From: Aquimarina macrocephali JAMB N27
GTDB lineage: Bacteria > Bacteroidota > Bacteroidia > Flavobacteriales > Flavobacteriaceae
Reading direction: 5' to 3'
DNA: 64,000 bases
Assembly: GCF_000520995.1 (NCBI RefSeq)
Contig: NZ_JACA01000001.1
Location: 124,001-188,000, forward strand
Shown: positions 33,459-42,171 of the stretch, in pieces
Position numbering within the stretch: position 1 is the first letter of the stretch
Layout: the number at the start of each line of letters is the position of its first letter
Made by a program: the position numbers and the translations under genes
Notes under the pieces: generated by a model
What the model saw: only the letters and a program-made list of their open reading frames with translations
Databases searched by the model: none
Told to the model about the DNA's origin: nothing

Positions 33459-34133
33459 GTGGGAAGTAAGAATAAATTAAAACGATTTAACGAAAACAAA
33501 ACCTTTCATAATGTAGTAGAACCTACTCGAGAGGATGTGCTTAATAATACTTTGGGGTATAAAGGAAAATGGAATGATGAATTCTTCAAAAACCAAAACC
33601 CCATTGTTCTCGAATTAGGTTGTGGTAAAGGAGAATATACTGTAGGGTTAGCAGAACAATACCCCGATAAGAATTTTATTGGTATCGATATCAAAGGAGC
33701 TCGTTTTTGGCGAGGAGCAAAAACCGCAATCGAAGATGAGATCCGTAATGTGGGATTTATAAGAACTCAAATAGAATTAATCGATCATATTTTTGAAGAA
33801 GAAGAAATTGATGAAATATGGATTACCTTCCCAGATCCGCAAATCAAATATAAACGTACAAAACATCGATTAACCAATCATGATTTTTTACAGCGTTATA
33901 AAAAAATCCTAAAACCAGATGGTATTGTACATCTTAAAACAGATAGCGAATTTATGCATGGATACACATTAGGGTTATTGCATGGTGAAGGACATGAAAT
34001 ACTCTATTCTAACCATAATGTTTATCATAATGAAGGGTCTCCAGAGGTTGTAACTTCGATTCAAACTTTTTATGAAAAACAATATTTAGAACAAAATAAA
34101 CCTATAACTTACATCCAGTTTAGGATCACGTAA
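33459..34133 (+). CDS. trmB: tRNA (guanine-N7-)-methyltransferase
   Basis: 224 residues from a GTG start. Methylates G46 of tRNA with S-adenosylmethionine. Motifs: SAM loop 'VLELGCGKGEYTVGLAEQYP', 'FIGIDIKGARFWRGAKTA', and the TrmB signature 'IWITFPDPQIKYKRTKHRLT'. Ends with the conserved 'PITYIQFRI'. Same strand as the LysE-like gene, 14 bp ahead of it. Confidence 0.95.
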   Translation: MGSKNKLKRFNENKTFHNVVEPTREDVLNNTLGYKGKWNDEFFKNQNPIVLELGCGKGEYTVGLAEQYPDKNFIGIDIKGARFWRGAKTAIEDEIRNVGFIRTQIELIDHIFEEEEIDEIWITFPDPQIKYKRTKHRLTNHDFLQRYKKILKPDGIVHLKTDSEFMHGYTLGLLHGEGHEILYSNHNVYHNEGSPEVVTSIQTFYEKQYLEQNKPITYIQFRIT

Positions 34134-34147
34134 TTACCTTAGTAATT

Positions 34148-34777
34148 TTGGAAACTACCAAACTATTTTTAGTCACATTTTTTGCATCACTGGTTGGAGT
34201 GATTCCACCTGGATTGGTAAATATGACCGTAGCCAGAACCTGCCTTGAGAGAGGTAAAAATAACGGAATCTTAGTTGCAGTTGGTGCATCAATAGTTGTG
34301 ATATTTCAGGCACTGATAGCAATTCTTCTAGCCAAGTATATTTTCTTCAATCCATATGTTAGAAATATATTACTTCGTACAGGAGCAGTAATCTTTTTTT
34401 TCATGGCCATCTATTTTTTTGCAAAAGCAAAGCAAAAAAGCACAAAAATAAAGGTCTATCGAAATAATGACACCAGAAGCTTTTTTAAAGGTGTTATGAT
34501 GTCTGCAATTAATGTATTACCCATACCCTATTTCTGTGCTATTGCTGCAGGAATGAGTGTTAGTGGAAAAATAGAATATGACACCTTGCGAATTACTGCT
34601 TTTATCATAGCAGCAGGAGCAGGAACCTTTGTAACGCTCTATTTTTATGTGTTTTCTTTCCTTAAAATCGAAAAGAAAACTGCATCTATTGCCAAATACT
34701 CTAATTACTTTATGGGGATATTAATGTTGGTTCTAGTAGTTATAACCTTAGCAAGAATTATATATACATGGGAGTAA
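34148..34777 (+). CDS. LysE-family exporter
   Basis: 209 residues starting with TTG 34148, 14 bp after trmB. Six hydrophobic segments; the N-terminal 'VGVIPPGLVNMTVARTCLERG' is the LysE/RhtB signature around the Pro-Gly pair. Family members export amino acids or related small molecules. The start is chosen because no ATG fits before the first helix. It overlaps the next gene by 10 bp. Confidence 0.82.
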   Translation: METTKLFLVTFFASLVGVIPPGLVNMTVARTCLERGKNNGILVAVGASIVVIFQALIAILLAKYIFFNPYVRNILLRTGAVIFFFMAIYFFAKAKQKSTKIKVYRNNDTRSFFKGVMMSAINVLPIPYFCAIAAGMSVSGKIEYDTLRITAFIIAAGAGTFVTLYFYVFSFLKIEKKTASIAKYSNYFMGILMLVLVVITLARIIYTWE

Positions 34778-35130
34778 AGAAAAATGATATAGATACCGGA
34801 TCAGAGTCTGGCTCAAATTTTTTTGAAAGAGTATATGAAGTCGCCAAACTTATTCCATATGGCAGAGTTACTTCTTATGGAGCTATCGCAAAATGTTTGG
34901 GTGCCGCACGTAGTGCTCGAATGGTAGGCTGGGCTATGAATGCTTGTGGAGGTCGTGAAGATGTTCCTGCCCACCGTGTTGTAAATAGAAAAGGAATTCT
35001 TAGCGGAAAACATCACTTTCAAGGCACAAATCTAATGCAACAGTTGTTAGAGAATGAAGGTATTGAAGTGATCGATAATCAAATCATCGATTTCGAAAAG
35101 TTGTTCTGGGACCCTATGAAAGAGCTATGA
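34768..35130 (+). CDS. Alkyltransferase-like (ATL) protein, MGMT family without the catalytic cysteine
   Basis: 120 residues of the MGMT DNA-binding domain: 'VYEVAKLIPYGRVTSYGAIA', the recognition helix with 'ARSARMVGWAMNACG' and 'VPAHRVVNRKG'. In true O6-alkylguanine transferases the active site is PCHR; here it is PAHR, so the acceptor Cys is replaced by Ala. ATL proteins still bind and flip O6-alkylguanine and hand the lesion to nucleotide excision repair. It overlaps the LysE-like gene by 10 bp and the convergent Fic gene by 6 bp. Confidence 0.9.
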   Translation: MGVKKNDIDTGSESGSNFFERVYEVAKLIPYGRVTSYGAIAKCLGAARSARMVGWAMNACGGREDVPAHRVVNRKGILSGKHHFQGTNLMQQLLENEGIEVIDNQIIDFEKLFWDPMKEL

Positions 35131-36441
35131 GAATTTTTCATCAAAATCGTCACCTTTCCAATAATTTGCGGTCTTTTTATTGATCTTGATTTTTTTTAGA
35201 ATATTTCGATCTACCAAACTTTCCAGATCAGTTCTTGCAGTCTGATTAGTGATTGAAAAAGTAGTTTGAATTTCTTTTACTGAAAAATAACGATTTTCAT
35301 TTTTCTTTATCCAAAATAATAGCTGTGCCTGTCTTTCATTAATATTAGGTTCCTTATAAAATATCGATAGTTTAACTTCTTCTTTTTTCTTTTTGGCAAC
35401 ATATTTTTTTAAGTCTTCAAAAGCTTGTGTTAGTACTTTTACTTGGTAGTAAATAAAATAAGTAACATCCATATCATCTATTTCAGTATAAATATATGCT
35501 TTTTCATACTGCGTTTTCGTTTTCATAATTACTCTTGAAATAGAGAGATATTCTGCCAGCCAATATCCATCTTTTAGCAAATACCAATAGAAAATCGCAC
35601 GAGCTGTTCTTCCATTTCCATCCACAAATGGGTGAATATATCCAATCAAAAAATGCAAAATACTTGCTTTAACAATAGGGTGAATAAAATTATCTTTTGG
35701 ATTAGTATTAAAAAAATCACAGAACGATTGCATAAGTGTATCAAGCACCTCAAAATCAGGAGGTGTATGAATAATCTCTCCTGTAATTTCGTTCATTACA
35801 TGTGTTTCATTATTCTTTCTAAAAACCCCTACTTTTTCTTCTTCTAATGTGTTTTTGGTAACCAGTCTATGAATCTCATAAAGTTTCTCGATTGAAATAT
35901 CTTCAGTTTTATGATCACTTATAAATCGAATAGTTTCATAATTATTCAGAATCATCTGCTCCGATTTATTTTTCGGGTTTTTATTTTTCCTAAGCATATC
36001 TTTAGCTTTCACTCTTGTAGTGGTAGCCCCTTCTATCATAGATGAAAAGATTGATTCTTCCATCAATGCATTATTAAGATATTGTTGTTTATCTAATTCT
36101 GAAAGTAATTGTTCTTTTTGTAATCCTGCTCCAAAATTATGATCTAGATAATGGAGTTTTTGCTGTAGAAATTCATTTATGTTATAATTAAACCACAGGG
36201 TTCTGTTTTTCCCTTCAAGATATAAAGCTACCTGATTCAAAAACCTTTTTGTCTTTATGTGTCTCCAAGCTGCATTGGCATTTAGATTTTTAAATTTCAA
36301 ATACTTTATTTTGTCCCAAAACAAATAATTCGAATTTATTTTTGCGAACGCATCTTTGTCTAGACTATTTTCTATATTTAATGCTCCCATTTGAAAATAA
36401 GTATCATTATCTGGTTCAAAACCTGGAGCTTTTTCAATCAT
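35125..36441 (-). CDS. Fic-family protein (likely AMP transferase) with N-terminal self-inhibition and a C-terminal winged helix
   Basis: 438 residues. The inhibitory motif (S/T)xxxE(G/N) is present as Ser133-...-Glu137-Gly138 ('FSSMIEGATTT'), placing it among Fic proteins inhibited by their own N-terminal helix. The catalytic loop is 'HPFVDGNGRTAR' with His270. Ahead of it is the flap 'HVMNEITGEIIHTPP'. The C-terminal 70 residues ('NERQAQLLFWIKKNENRYF' and 'FSITNQTARTDLESLVDRNI') look like a winged helix that could bind DNA. The gene stands alone and starts 4 bp from a duplicated 30-bp repeat, a candidate autoregulatory operator. Target protein unknown. Confidence 0.92.
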   Translation of the reverse strand: MIEKAPGFEPDNDTYFQMGALNIENSLDKDAFAKINSNYLFWDKIKYLKFKNLNANAAWRHIKTKRFLNQVALYLEGKNRTLWFNYNINEFLQQKLHYLDHNFGAGLQKEQLLSELDKQQYLNNALMEESIFSSMIEGATTTRVKAKDMLRKNKNPKNKSEQMILNNYETIRFISDHKTEDISIEKLYEIHRLVTKNTLEEEKVGVFRKNNETHVMNEITGEIIHTPPDFEVLDTLMQSFCDFFNTNPKDNFIHPIVKASILHFLIGYIHPFVDGNGRTARAIFYWYLLKDGYWLAEYLSISRVIMKTKTQYEKAYIYTEIDDMDVTYFIYYQVKVLTQAFEDLKKYVAKKKKEEVKLSIFYKEPNINERQAQLLFWIKKNENRYFSVKEIQTTFSITNQTARTDLESLVDRNILKKIKINKKTANYWKGDDFDEKFS

Positions 36442-36444
36442 ATT

Positions 36445-36530
36445 TCCTAATTTTTCAAAAATTTACAAATATTATCAAATATACGATTTATCCTAATATC
36501 TCCTAATTTTTCAAAAATTTACAAATATTA
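36445..36530. repeat. Two copies of a 30-bp direct repeat with an internal palindrome, upstream of the Fic gene
   Basis: 36445-36474 and 36501-36530 are identical over 30 bp, offset by 56 bp. Each contains a palindrome of 7-bp arms around one central base (36449-36463 and 36505-36519; AATTTTT C AAAAATT). The first copy begins 4 bp before the Fic start codon, so a protein bound there would block expression. Sits between the Fic and Mrp promoters. Confidence 0.85.
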
Positions 36531-36601
36531 AGATATAATCAATAGCGATACAGCTATAAATCATTTCAATTTATAGGCTTTATAATCTTAACTTTTCAAC
36601 C

Positions 36602-36609
36602 TATCTTTG
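36602..36609 (+). promoter_or_regulatory. Bacteroidota -7 element for the mrp-nifU operon
   Basis: TATCTTTG, a full match to TAnnTTTG, 53 bp before the start codon at 36663. Confidence 0.6.
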
Positions 36610-36662
36610 CGTTTAGGATTCATCTGGATTGATAAAATTAGTTAGAAAAAGAAATAATACTC

Positions 36663-37802
36663 ATGAAGTTAGAGAAATCGGATATTTTAAAAGCATTAGA
36701 AACTATCACCGTGGCTGGAGAAGGCAAGAATATGGTAGAAAGTGGTGCTGTAAAAAATGTAATTACTTTTGGCGATGAAGTCATTGTAGATTTAGTCTTG
36801 ACCACTCCGGCATTACATATTCGTAAACGTGCCGAAGTAGATGTAATGAAAGTTATTCATGAGAAAGTATATGAAAAAGCAAAAGTAAAAGTTAATATTA
36901 AGGTTGAAGCTCCCACAGCTCAACCTCAAAACAACGAAATCAAAGGAAAATCTATCCCAGGAATTACTAATATTATTGCGGTAGCTTCTGGTAAAGGAGG
37001 TGTAGGAAAATCTACTGTAACTTCTAATATTGCAGTAACTTTGGCTAAAATGGGATTCAAAGTTGGGGTATTGGATGCAGACATTTACGGCCCTTCTGTC
37101 CCTATAATGTTTGATGTAGAACGAGAACGACCTCTTTCTGTAAAAGAGGATGGGAAATCCAAAATGAAACCCATAGAAAATTATGGTGTTAAGATCCTAT
37201 CTATTGGGTTTTTCACGCAACCAAATCAGGCAGTAGTTTGGAGAGGGCCAATGGCAGCAAAAGCACTAAATCAAATGATTTTTGATGCAGCATGGGGAGA
37301 GCTCGATTTTATGTTAATCGATTTACCACCGGGTACAGGAGATATACACCTTTCTATTATGCAATCTCTACCAATAACTGGAGCCGTGGTGGTTAGTACC
37401 CCACAAAATGTAGCATTAGCAGATGCCAGAAAAGGGGTAGCTATGTTTCAGCAAGACAGTATTAATGTACCTGTCTTGGGGATTATAGAAAATATGGCAT
37501 ATTTTACACCAGAGGAGCTTCCTAACAATAAATATTATATCTTTGGTAAAGAAGGAGCTAAATATCTTGCAGAAGATCTTGATGTTCCATTTTTAGGAGA
37601 GATTCCATTAGTGCAAAGTATACGTGAAGCTGGAGATGCAGGTAGACCCGCAGCATTACAAACAGCAACACCAACAGAAAAGGCCTTTGAGGAATTGACA
37701 AAGAATGCAGTTCAGGAAGTAGTGAACAGAAATGATAATCTACCTCCTACCGAAGCAATTAAAATAACAACAATGGCAGGCTGTTCTGCTGTAAAAAAAT
37801 AG
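36663..37802 (+). CDS. apbC: Mrp/NBP35-type Fe-S cluster carrier ATPase with an N-terminal MIP18 (DUF59) domain
   Basis: 379 residues. Residues 1-90 are a MIP18/DUF59 domain. The ATPase has the deviant Walker A 'GKGGVGKS' (110-117), 'VLDADIYGPSVP' and 'LIDLPPGTGDIHLS'. It carries and delivers Fe-S clusters to client apoproteins in the cytosol. The usual CxxC cluster motif after the 'ENMAYF' segment is absent: the chain reads 'TPEELPNNKYYIFG' instead, a form I believe is usual in Bacteroidota. Next gene (3 bp gap) is a NifU-type scaffold, consistent with cluster delivery. Confidence 0.92.
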   Translation: MKLEKSDILKALETITVAGEGKNMVESGAVKNVITFGDEVIVDLVLTTPALHIRKRAEVDVMKVIHEKVYEKAKVKVNIKVEAPTAQPQNNEIKGKSIPGITNIIAVASGKGGVGKSTVTSNIAVTLAKMGFKVGVLDADIYGPSVPIMFDVERERPLSVKEDGKSKMKPIENYGVKILSIGFFTQPNQAVVWRGPMAAKALNQMIFDAAWGELDFMLIDLPPGTGDIHLSIMQSLPITGAVVVSTPQNVALADARKGVAMFQQDSINVPVLGIIENMAYFTPEELPNNKYYIFGKEGAKYLAEDLDVPFLGEIPLVQSIREAGDAGRPAALQTATPTEKAFEELTKNAVQEVVNRNDNLPPTEAIKITTMAGCSAVKK

Positions 37803-37805
37803 AAA

Positions 37806-38045
37806 ATGACTTCTGAAGAATTAAAAATTAATGTAGAAAAGGCCTTAGATGAAATAAGACCTTTTTTGGAAAGTGATGGAGGAAACATTTCTTTAATTTC
37901 TATTGAAGATGGTAAGATCGTTAAAGTTCAGTTAGAAGGTGCATGTGTAGGGTGTAGTGTAAACCAAATGACCCTTAAATCTGGAGTAGAAATGACTATT
38001 AAAAAATATGCTCCTCAGATCGAAGCTGTACTTAATATAGAATAA
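37806..38045 (+). CDS. NifU C-terminal-domain Fe-S scaffold protein
   Basis: 79 residues, a stand-alone Nfu domain with the cluster-binding CxxC in 'LEGACVGCSVNQMTLKSGVE'. Presumably binds a [4Fe-4S] cluster as a dimer and passes it on, in step with the Mrp protein encoded 3 bp upstream. No extra domains. Confidence 0.94.
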   Translation: MTSEELKINVEKALDEIRPFLESDGGNISLISIEDGKIVKVQLEGACVGCSVNQMTLKSGVEMTIKKYAPQIEAVLNIE

Positions 38046-38065
38046 GCACAATACTTAAATAATAC

Positions 38066-38113
38066 AAAACCCTATGTTTAAGGAGTTTCACTCCTTAAAC
38101 ATAGGGTTTTTTT
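38066..38113. terminator. Strong intrinsic terminator between nifU-type gene and acyltransferase
   Basis: A perfect 21-bp stem (38066-38086 with 38090-38110), 3-nt loop, then Ts. The stop codon of the convergent acyltransferase (38095-38097) lies inside the stem, so that gene ends within the terminator. Confidence 0.93.
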
Positions 38114-39222
38114 AGTCCAAAAAATGGATGTAAAACGGGTATTCTTAAAATGATCAAATGATAGATCATCCAACTACCTAAAAATGTACCTAAAATTAAT
38201 ATTGTGAACTTAGGTATAAATCCCCAATCCAGATTCATTACATAATACCCTATTGCAATCATAATCGTTTGATGTAAAATATAAAAGGGGTACACTGCTC
38301 GGTTACAATATGCTAATTTTTCACTCTTCTTATTTAAGAATTTTGCTCCATACCCAAATATTACCAAAATCCAGGACCACAAATTAATTACTTTAACTAA
38401 AGCTTCAGAGAAATGCACAAATGTGCTATCTTCTAATTGCAACCATATCCATATTTGGGTACTGAATGTAATAATCCCTATGATCAGTGCTTTAGATTTT
38501 ATTTGATCTATACTATTCCAGAATTCTTTTCCAGATGCAATAAGAATGAATCCAAAGAAAAATAAAATAAAACAATTTATAAAATTGAACCAATCATCGA
38601 TTAATGCATGAGTGACAGGAAAAAAAGGTTCTAAAAAAGCCTCAGTGAGATATAATGGTATAATAAAAAGATATAATCCATACTTTTTTTGCACTTTTCC
38701 TTTGACCCAGACAACTAGTTTTGTCGGATTTTTTTTAATCCAGATAAATACTGGTGAAAGCACTAAAGAGAATATCAATAGATAGGGCAAAAACCAGAGA
38801 TGATGCCAACTAAAATTACCTTCCGGATATATCCCGGCATATGCTATGGTAGTAAAATATTCTATTAGCGAACCAGAGAATTGATGGTTTGACATGCGTT
38901 CAAAATATACCTGTGGAGGGACAATAAACAGCATCCCAAAGAGTAATGGAATTGCCAACCTCTTAATACGTTCCAGATTAAATTGCCATAAATTTCTGGA
39001 AGAAAGTGCATAGTAGGTACCCATACCTGATATCACAAATAAAATAGGCAAACGCCATTGATTTAAAAAGAGCATAGGCCAACGAAGCCAATCATAAATT
39101 ATGTTGTTTTTAATATGAAACCCCCAAGGCACAAAAAACATTCCTACATGATAAAAAATCAATAACCCAAATACAATAACCCGTAACCAGTCGAGATCAT
39201 ATCGACGAATTTGTTTCTCCAT
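38095..39222 (-). CDS. Acyltransferase-3 family membrane protein
   Basis: 375 residues from ATG 39222 ('MEKQIRRYDLDWLRVI'); the frame opens 22 codons earlier, but the family N-terminus fits this start. About ten membrane helices, beginning with the acyltransferase-3 hallmark 'RYDLDWLRVIVFGLLIFYHV' containing Arg and His of the active region. Proteins of this type acylate sugars of glycans or lipids at the inner membrane, for example the glucan-modifying OpgC-like group. Substrate unknown. Adjacent to an AraC gene on the same strand. Confidence 0.85.
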   Translation of the reverse strand: MEKQIRRYDLDWLRVIVFGLLIFYHVGMFFVPWGFHIKNNIIYDWLRWPMLFLNQWRLPILFVISGMGTYYALSSRNLWQFNLERIKRLAIPLLFGMLFIVPPQVYFERMSNHQFSGSLIEYFTTIAYAGIYPEGNFSWHHLWFLPYLLIFSLVLSPVFIWIKKNPTKLVVWVKGKVQKKYGLYLFIIPLYLTEAFLEPFFPVTHALIDDWFNFINCFILFFFGFILIASGKEFWNSIDQIKSKALIIGIITFSTQIWIWLQLEDSTFVHFSEALVKVINLWSWILVIFGYGAKFLNKKSEKLAYCNRAVYPFYILHQTIMIAIGYYVMNLDWGFIPKFTILILGTFLGSWMIYHLIILRIPVLHPFFGLKKPYV

Positions 39223-39346
39223 AATATGTATACTATTAAAAATTTGTTTCGCCAAAAGTGAAGTATTTTGCTTATAATCAACTAACAAAAAAATAGTATT
39301 ACGTCTAGAATTATAATTTTAGACATTTTTTGACCGGTGTTTAATC

Positions 39347-40525
39347 CTAAGAAACAGGTTTTTGAAATTTTATAAATGCTTTTGGAGACATTTCTACATG
39401 TTTTTTAAAAGCGTTATAAAATGTAGCTTTTGATTTAAAACCAACAGAATTACCTATAGCTTCAATAGTGAGATGACTATAATTTTCATCTAGCAACCTT
39501 TTTTTAGATTCTTCAATTCGATATTGATTTATGAAATCATTAAAATTTAAATTGGTATTTGCATTTATAATTTGAGAAATATAATTAGAATTAGATCCTA
39601 AGGTTTTTGCCAAATCTTTTAATGAAGCCGAAGGCAATAAATAGTATGTTTCGTCTTCTATAAAAGCTTTTATTTCTTTTATAGAATTTTGATCATTTTT
39701 AATTTTTGAAGTTTCATACTTATCAGCTATCCATGAATTTTCAAAGAATCGTGATTCTGAAAGTAGAACAAAAGTTGTGATTAGAATAAGAGTTGTAAGA
39801 AAGATAAAAATATAATGATCACCTGCATCATCTTCAAAATTTAGAAATACTAAAAACACAAGGATAAATGTTGCCAGAAATCCAATGATCATGTTTCTAG
39901 AAAAATCATATTTAGTAACCTTTATATTATTTGCATTTTTTGTTTCACTAGTATAAAAATGCCTTAATATAAGCCTTATAGATAGCATAATGTAAATGAC
40001 AAAGCTGGATAAAACGAGCCATCTAAATTCATCTTTAATCCATAGGTAAGAATAATCGATATTATCTGGAACAGGAATTCTTGGTATTTCTGAAAAATAC
40101 GCTCCTAAATATGCATTAATTTTAATAGAAACAGGCCCTATATAATATTTTATCTGAGACAAAAAATATACTGCAGACGGTAAAATGTGTATCCAATGTT
40201 TCTTAAAAGTAATTGAATTTCTTTCGAGCAGTGCATAAATAAACATATAAATCGATGGCCCTAAAAGTAATACCAGAGGTTCTGTACTGTCGTTTACATG
40301 TGGTACATATTTTAAGAGGCCTGTATAACATAAAAAAACATCAACTGCAATAATAGATTGCAGCAATAAAGACCATCCATATATTCTAAAAGCAGTATTT
40401 TTTGAGGTTCTAAAAAGAATTACTAAACTCAGTAATATTCCTAAAAATATACCCAAAAACATAAAATATGATACCAGGTTATGACGTATCGGGATCTTAT
40501 CGATTATATATTGAACATTTTCCAT
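39347..40525 (-). CDS. AraC-family regulator with an N-terminal multi-helix membrane domain
   Basis: 392 residues. Seven hydrophobic segments cover about 1-255. The cytoplasmic C-terminus (about 285-390) has two helix-turn-helix motifs of the AraC type: 'SLKDLAKTLGSNSNYISQII' and 'IEAIGNSVGFKSKATFYNAF', followed by 'VEMSPKAFIKFQ'. Such membrane-bound AraC regulators are common in Flavobacteriia; signal and targets are unknown. Neighbours are an acyltransferase and a metallophosphoesterase on the same strand. Confidence 0.88.
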   Translation of the reverse strand: MENVQYIIDKIPIRHNLVSYFMFLGIFLGILLSLVILFRTSKNTAFRIYGWSLLLQSIIAVDVFLCYTGLLKYVPHVNDSTEPLVLLLGPSIYMFIYALLERNSITFKKHWIHILPSAVYFLSQIKYYIGPVSIKINAYLGAYFSEIPRIPVPDNIDYSYLWIKDEFRWLVLSSFVIYIMLSIRLILRHFYTSETKNANNIKVTKYDFSRNMIIGFLATFILVFLVFLNFEDDAGDHYIFIFLTTLILITTFVLLSESRFFENSWIADKYETSKIKNDQNSIKEIKAFIEDETYYLLPSASLKDLAKTLGSNSNYISQIINANTNLNFNDFINQYRIEESKKRLLDENYSHLTIEAIGNSVGFKSKATFYNAFKKHVEMSPKAFIKFQKPVS

Positions 40526-40537
40526 TAATAGAATGGT

Positions 40538-41440
40538 CTATTCTGTAATAAATTCGGTTAACTTTTGAGGCCCTTCCAAGGGAACTCTAATGATTTTTAA
40601 CGTTCCGTCCTCAGTAGTAGAAATTTGCCATTTAATCAAGGTGATATTACCATTTTCAATTTCTATTCCTGTAATAGATCTGGGATGCACACAACTTCCA
40701 TCATTAAACAAAGCTAGTTCTCCAGCTTCTGGAAATCTAGGTCTGTGAGTATGACCAATAATAGTTAACAAGTTCTCATTATTGGCTATCCATTTTTTGA
40801 TTCTGCGCTCTATTCGTATGGTTTCTTTGTAGTTTTTTGCAGGACTGGTTGGATCTGCTATCCCCACTACCTGAAGAGGTTTCCATAAAATCCGCACAAG
40901 AAACCTATTTATTCTCCAACCTATATAATTCATAAAATCTGCTTGATGACCATGAATCAAGAAAACTTCCTGCTCTGTATTCTTATGTTTCAATACAATA
41001 GCTTCATGGTATTTTATATCAGGGAACAAAGGAACTTCTTTATCTGTATCTGTTTTTTGATCAAAATAAGAACTAAGATGTTTTTTTACATATTTTGGAT
41101 CCCGGTATACCATATCATGATTACCCCAAATCAAATTTAATCTATAGTCCGCATGAAATAATTGTAATAACTCGTATATATCTTTATGTGCTCTAAATAT
41201 GGTTTCAAAACTTAAATTCTCCCACAGTTCGTCCCCATCACCTAATTCACAATAGGTAAACCCTTCGGTATAATAATGTTTCAGGGCATGAAAATAAATA
41301 TTTCTGTTATTAGCAAACTCATCTGCAAAACTATTATCTCCCCGGTGACAATCACTAAAAAAGATAAACTTAGAAGTATCATCAAACTGAATTACTTTGG
41401 CATTTTTATAAGCACGATCCAAACGGGATTGAGAAGACAT
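40538..41440 (-). CDS. Calcineurin-like metallophosphoesterase
   Basis: 300 residues with the full set of metal ligands: 'FFSDCHRGD' (DxH), 'CELGDGDELWE' (GDxxD), 'IWGNHD' (GNHD), 'LIHGHQADF' (GH) and 'TIIGHTHRPRF' (GHTH). Overall layout resembles LpxH-type enzymes that cut UDP-diacylglucosamine, but it is longer and the substrate is not certain. It lies 12 bp upstream of the AraC gene on the minus strand. Confidence 0.85.
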   Translation of the reverse strand: MSSQSRLDRAYKNAKVIQFDDTSKFIFFSDCHRGDNSFADEFANNRNIYFHALKHYYTEGFTYCELGDGDELWENLSFETIFRAHKDIYELLQLFHADYRLNLIWGNHDMVYRDPKYVKKHLSSYFDQKTDTDKEVPLFPDIKYHEAIVLKHKNTEQEVFLIHGHQADFMNYIGWRINRFLVRILWKPLQVVGIADPTSPAKNYKETIRIERRIKKWIANNENLLTIIGHTHRPRFPEAGELALFNDGSCVHPRSITGIEIENGNITLIKWQISTTEDGTLKIIRVPLEGPQKLTEFITE

Positions 41441-41695
41441 ACATTACGTTTTTGTAAATATAAAATATTCCTGTTTAAATAACTTCAATTTCGAATGATG
41501 GATGATACAAGTATTTTAAATAATTAATATAGTTAGTATTCTTTTTATCTGAATAAGATTATATTAAATAGAGTTGATACAAATTGACATAAGAATGATA
41601 ATCAAAATTTTAACTTGTAATAAACTTATTCTGCTTCAATAAAGGAGTATTATAAACAGTTAGCCGGATTTAAACACAAAATTTGATTTTAAACG

Positions 41696-41739
41696 AGAAA
41701 AAATGATTAATTAAAAATTAATTTAATCATTTTTTTTTA
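41696..41739. terminator. AT-rich hairpin followed by a long T-run, with no gene before it
   Basis: ATGATTAA at 41703-41710 pairs with TTAATCAT at 41723-41730, extended by flanking A and T runs; nine Ts follow. It resembles a terminator for the plus strand, but there is no plus-strand gene between 41441 and here. Could end an unannotated short transcript or serve as an attenuator. Confidence 0.45.
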
Positions 41740-41833
41740 TCTAATTTAGCAATTGTTGGTATCTAAAAAAGGAGGTACATAATTCGCATTAATATAGGGA
41801 AATGCAATTAACACTAACTATCAATTTTAACTT

Positions 41834-41985
41834 ATGAAAAGAGTAATACTATATTTATTAGTATACATAGGTATATTTAGTACCTACAGTCAAGAAAAGC
41901 TTACAGAATTCACACTCAAGATAGTACAAATTCCTTAAAAATTTAATAATCATAACATTACATAAAAACAATTACCAAAACAGGT
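41834..41985 (+). pseudogene. Decayed duplicate of the start of the gene at 42172
   Basis: The frame from ATG 41834 reads 'MKRVILYLLVYIGIFSTYSQ', close to the signal peptide of the downstream gene ('MKKVILCLLVAVSTFNIYSQ'), then stops after 34 codons. Past the stop, DNA resembling downstream positions about 42345-42400 follows ('aaatttaataatcataacat'), with about 100 bp missing and a 1-bp deletion. The 5' leader is similar too. This is a degraded partial tandem copy. Confidence 0.75.
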
Positions 41986-42171
41986 TTAGTCAATATATTT
42001 CCCCAAAAATAAAACACTCCACATAATCTTAACGTAACCCAAAAGAAACCCCTGATTTCAGGGTGTATTGTTGTAAGTTACACTAATAACTTTACAGTCA
42101 ACCTGTAATAAATTAGATGTTGCAAAATGAAATTAAACACTAACTAATCAATTTTTAATCTAGTTTAATCT
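41986..42171. other. Leader region of the four-gene secreted cluster
   Basis: Contains a 6-bp GC-rich hairpin (about 42052-42065) and an imperfect stem (about 42071-42096). No gene. The promoter was not pinned down. Confidence 0.35.

Noticed and set aside
36445-36530. 30-bp repeats considered as a CRISPR fragment
   Set aside because: Only two copies, AT-only spacer of 26 bp, no cas genes; better explained as operators.
38066-38110. Perfect 21-bp stem considered as a mobile-element end
   Set aside because: Short loop, T-run and placement between convergent genes make it a terminator.
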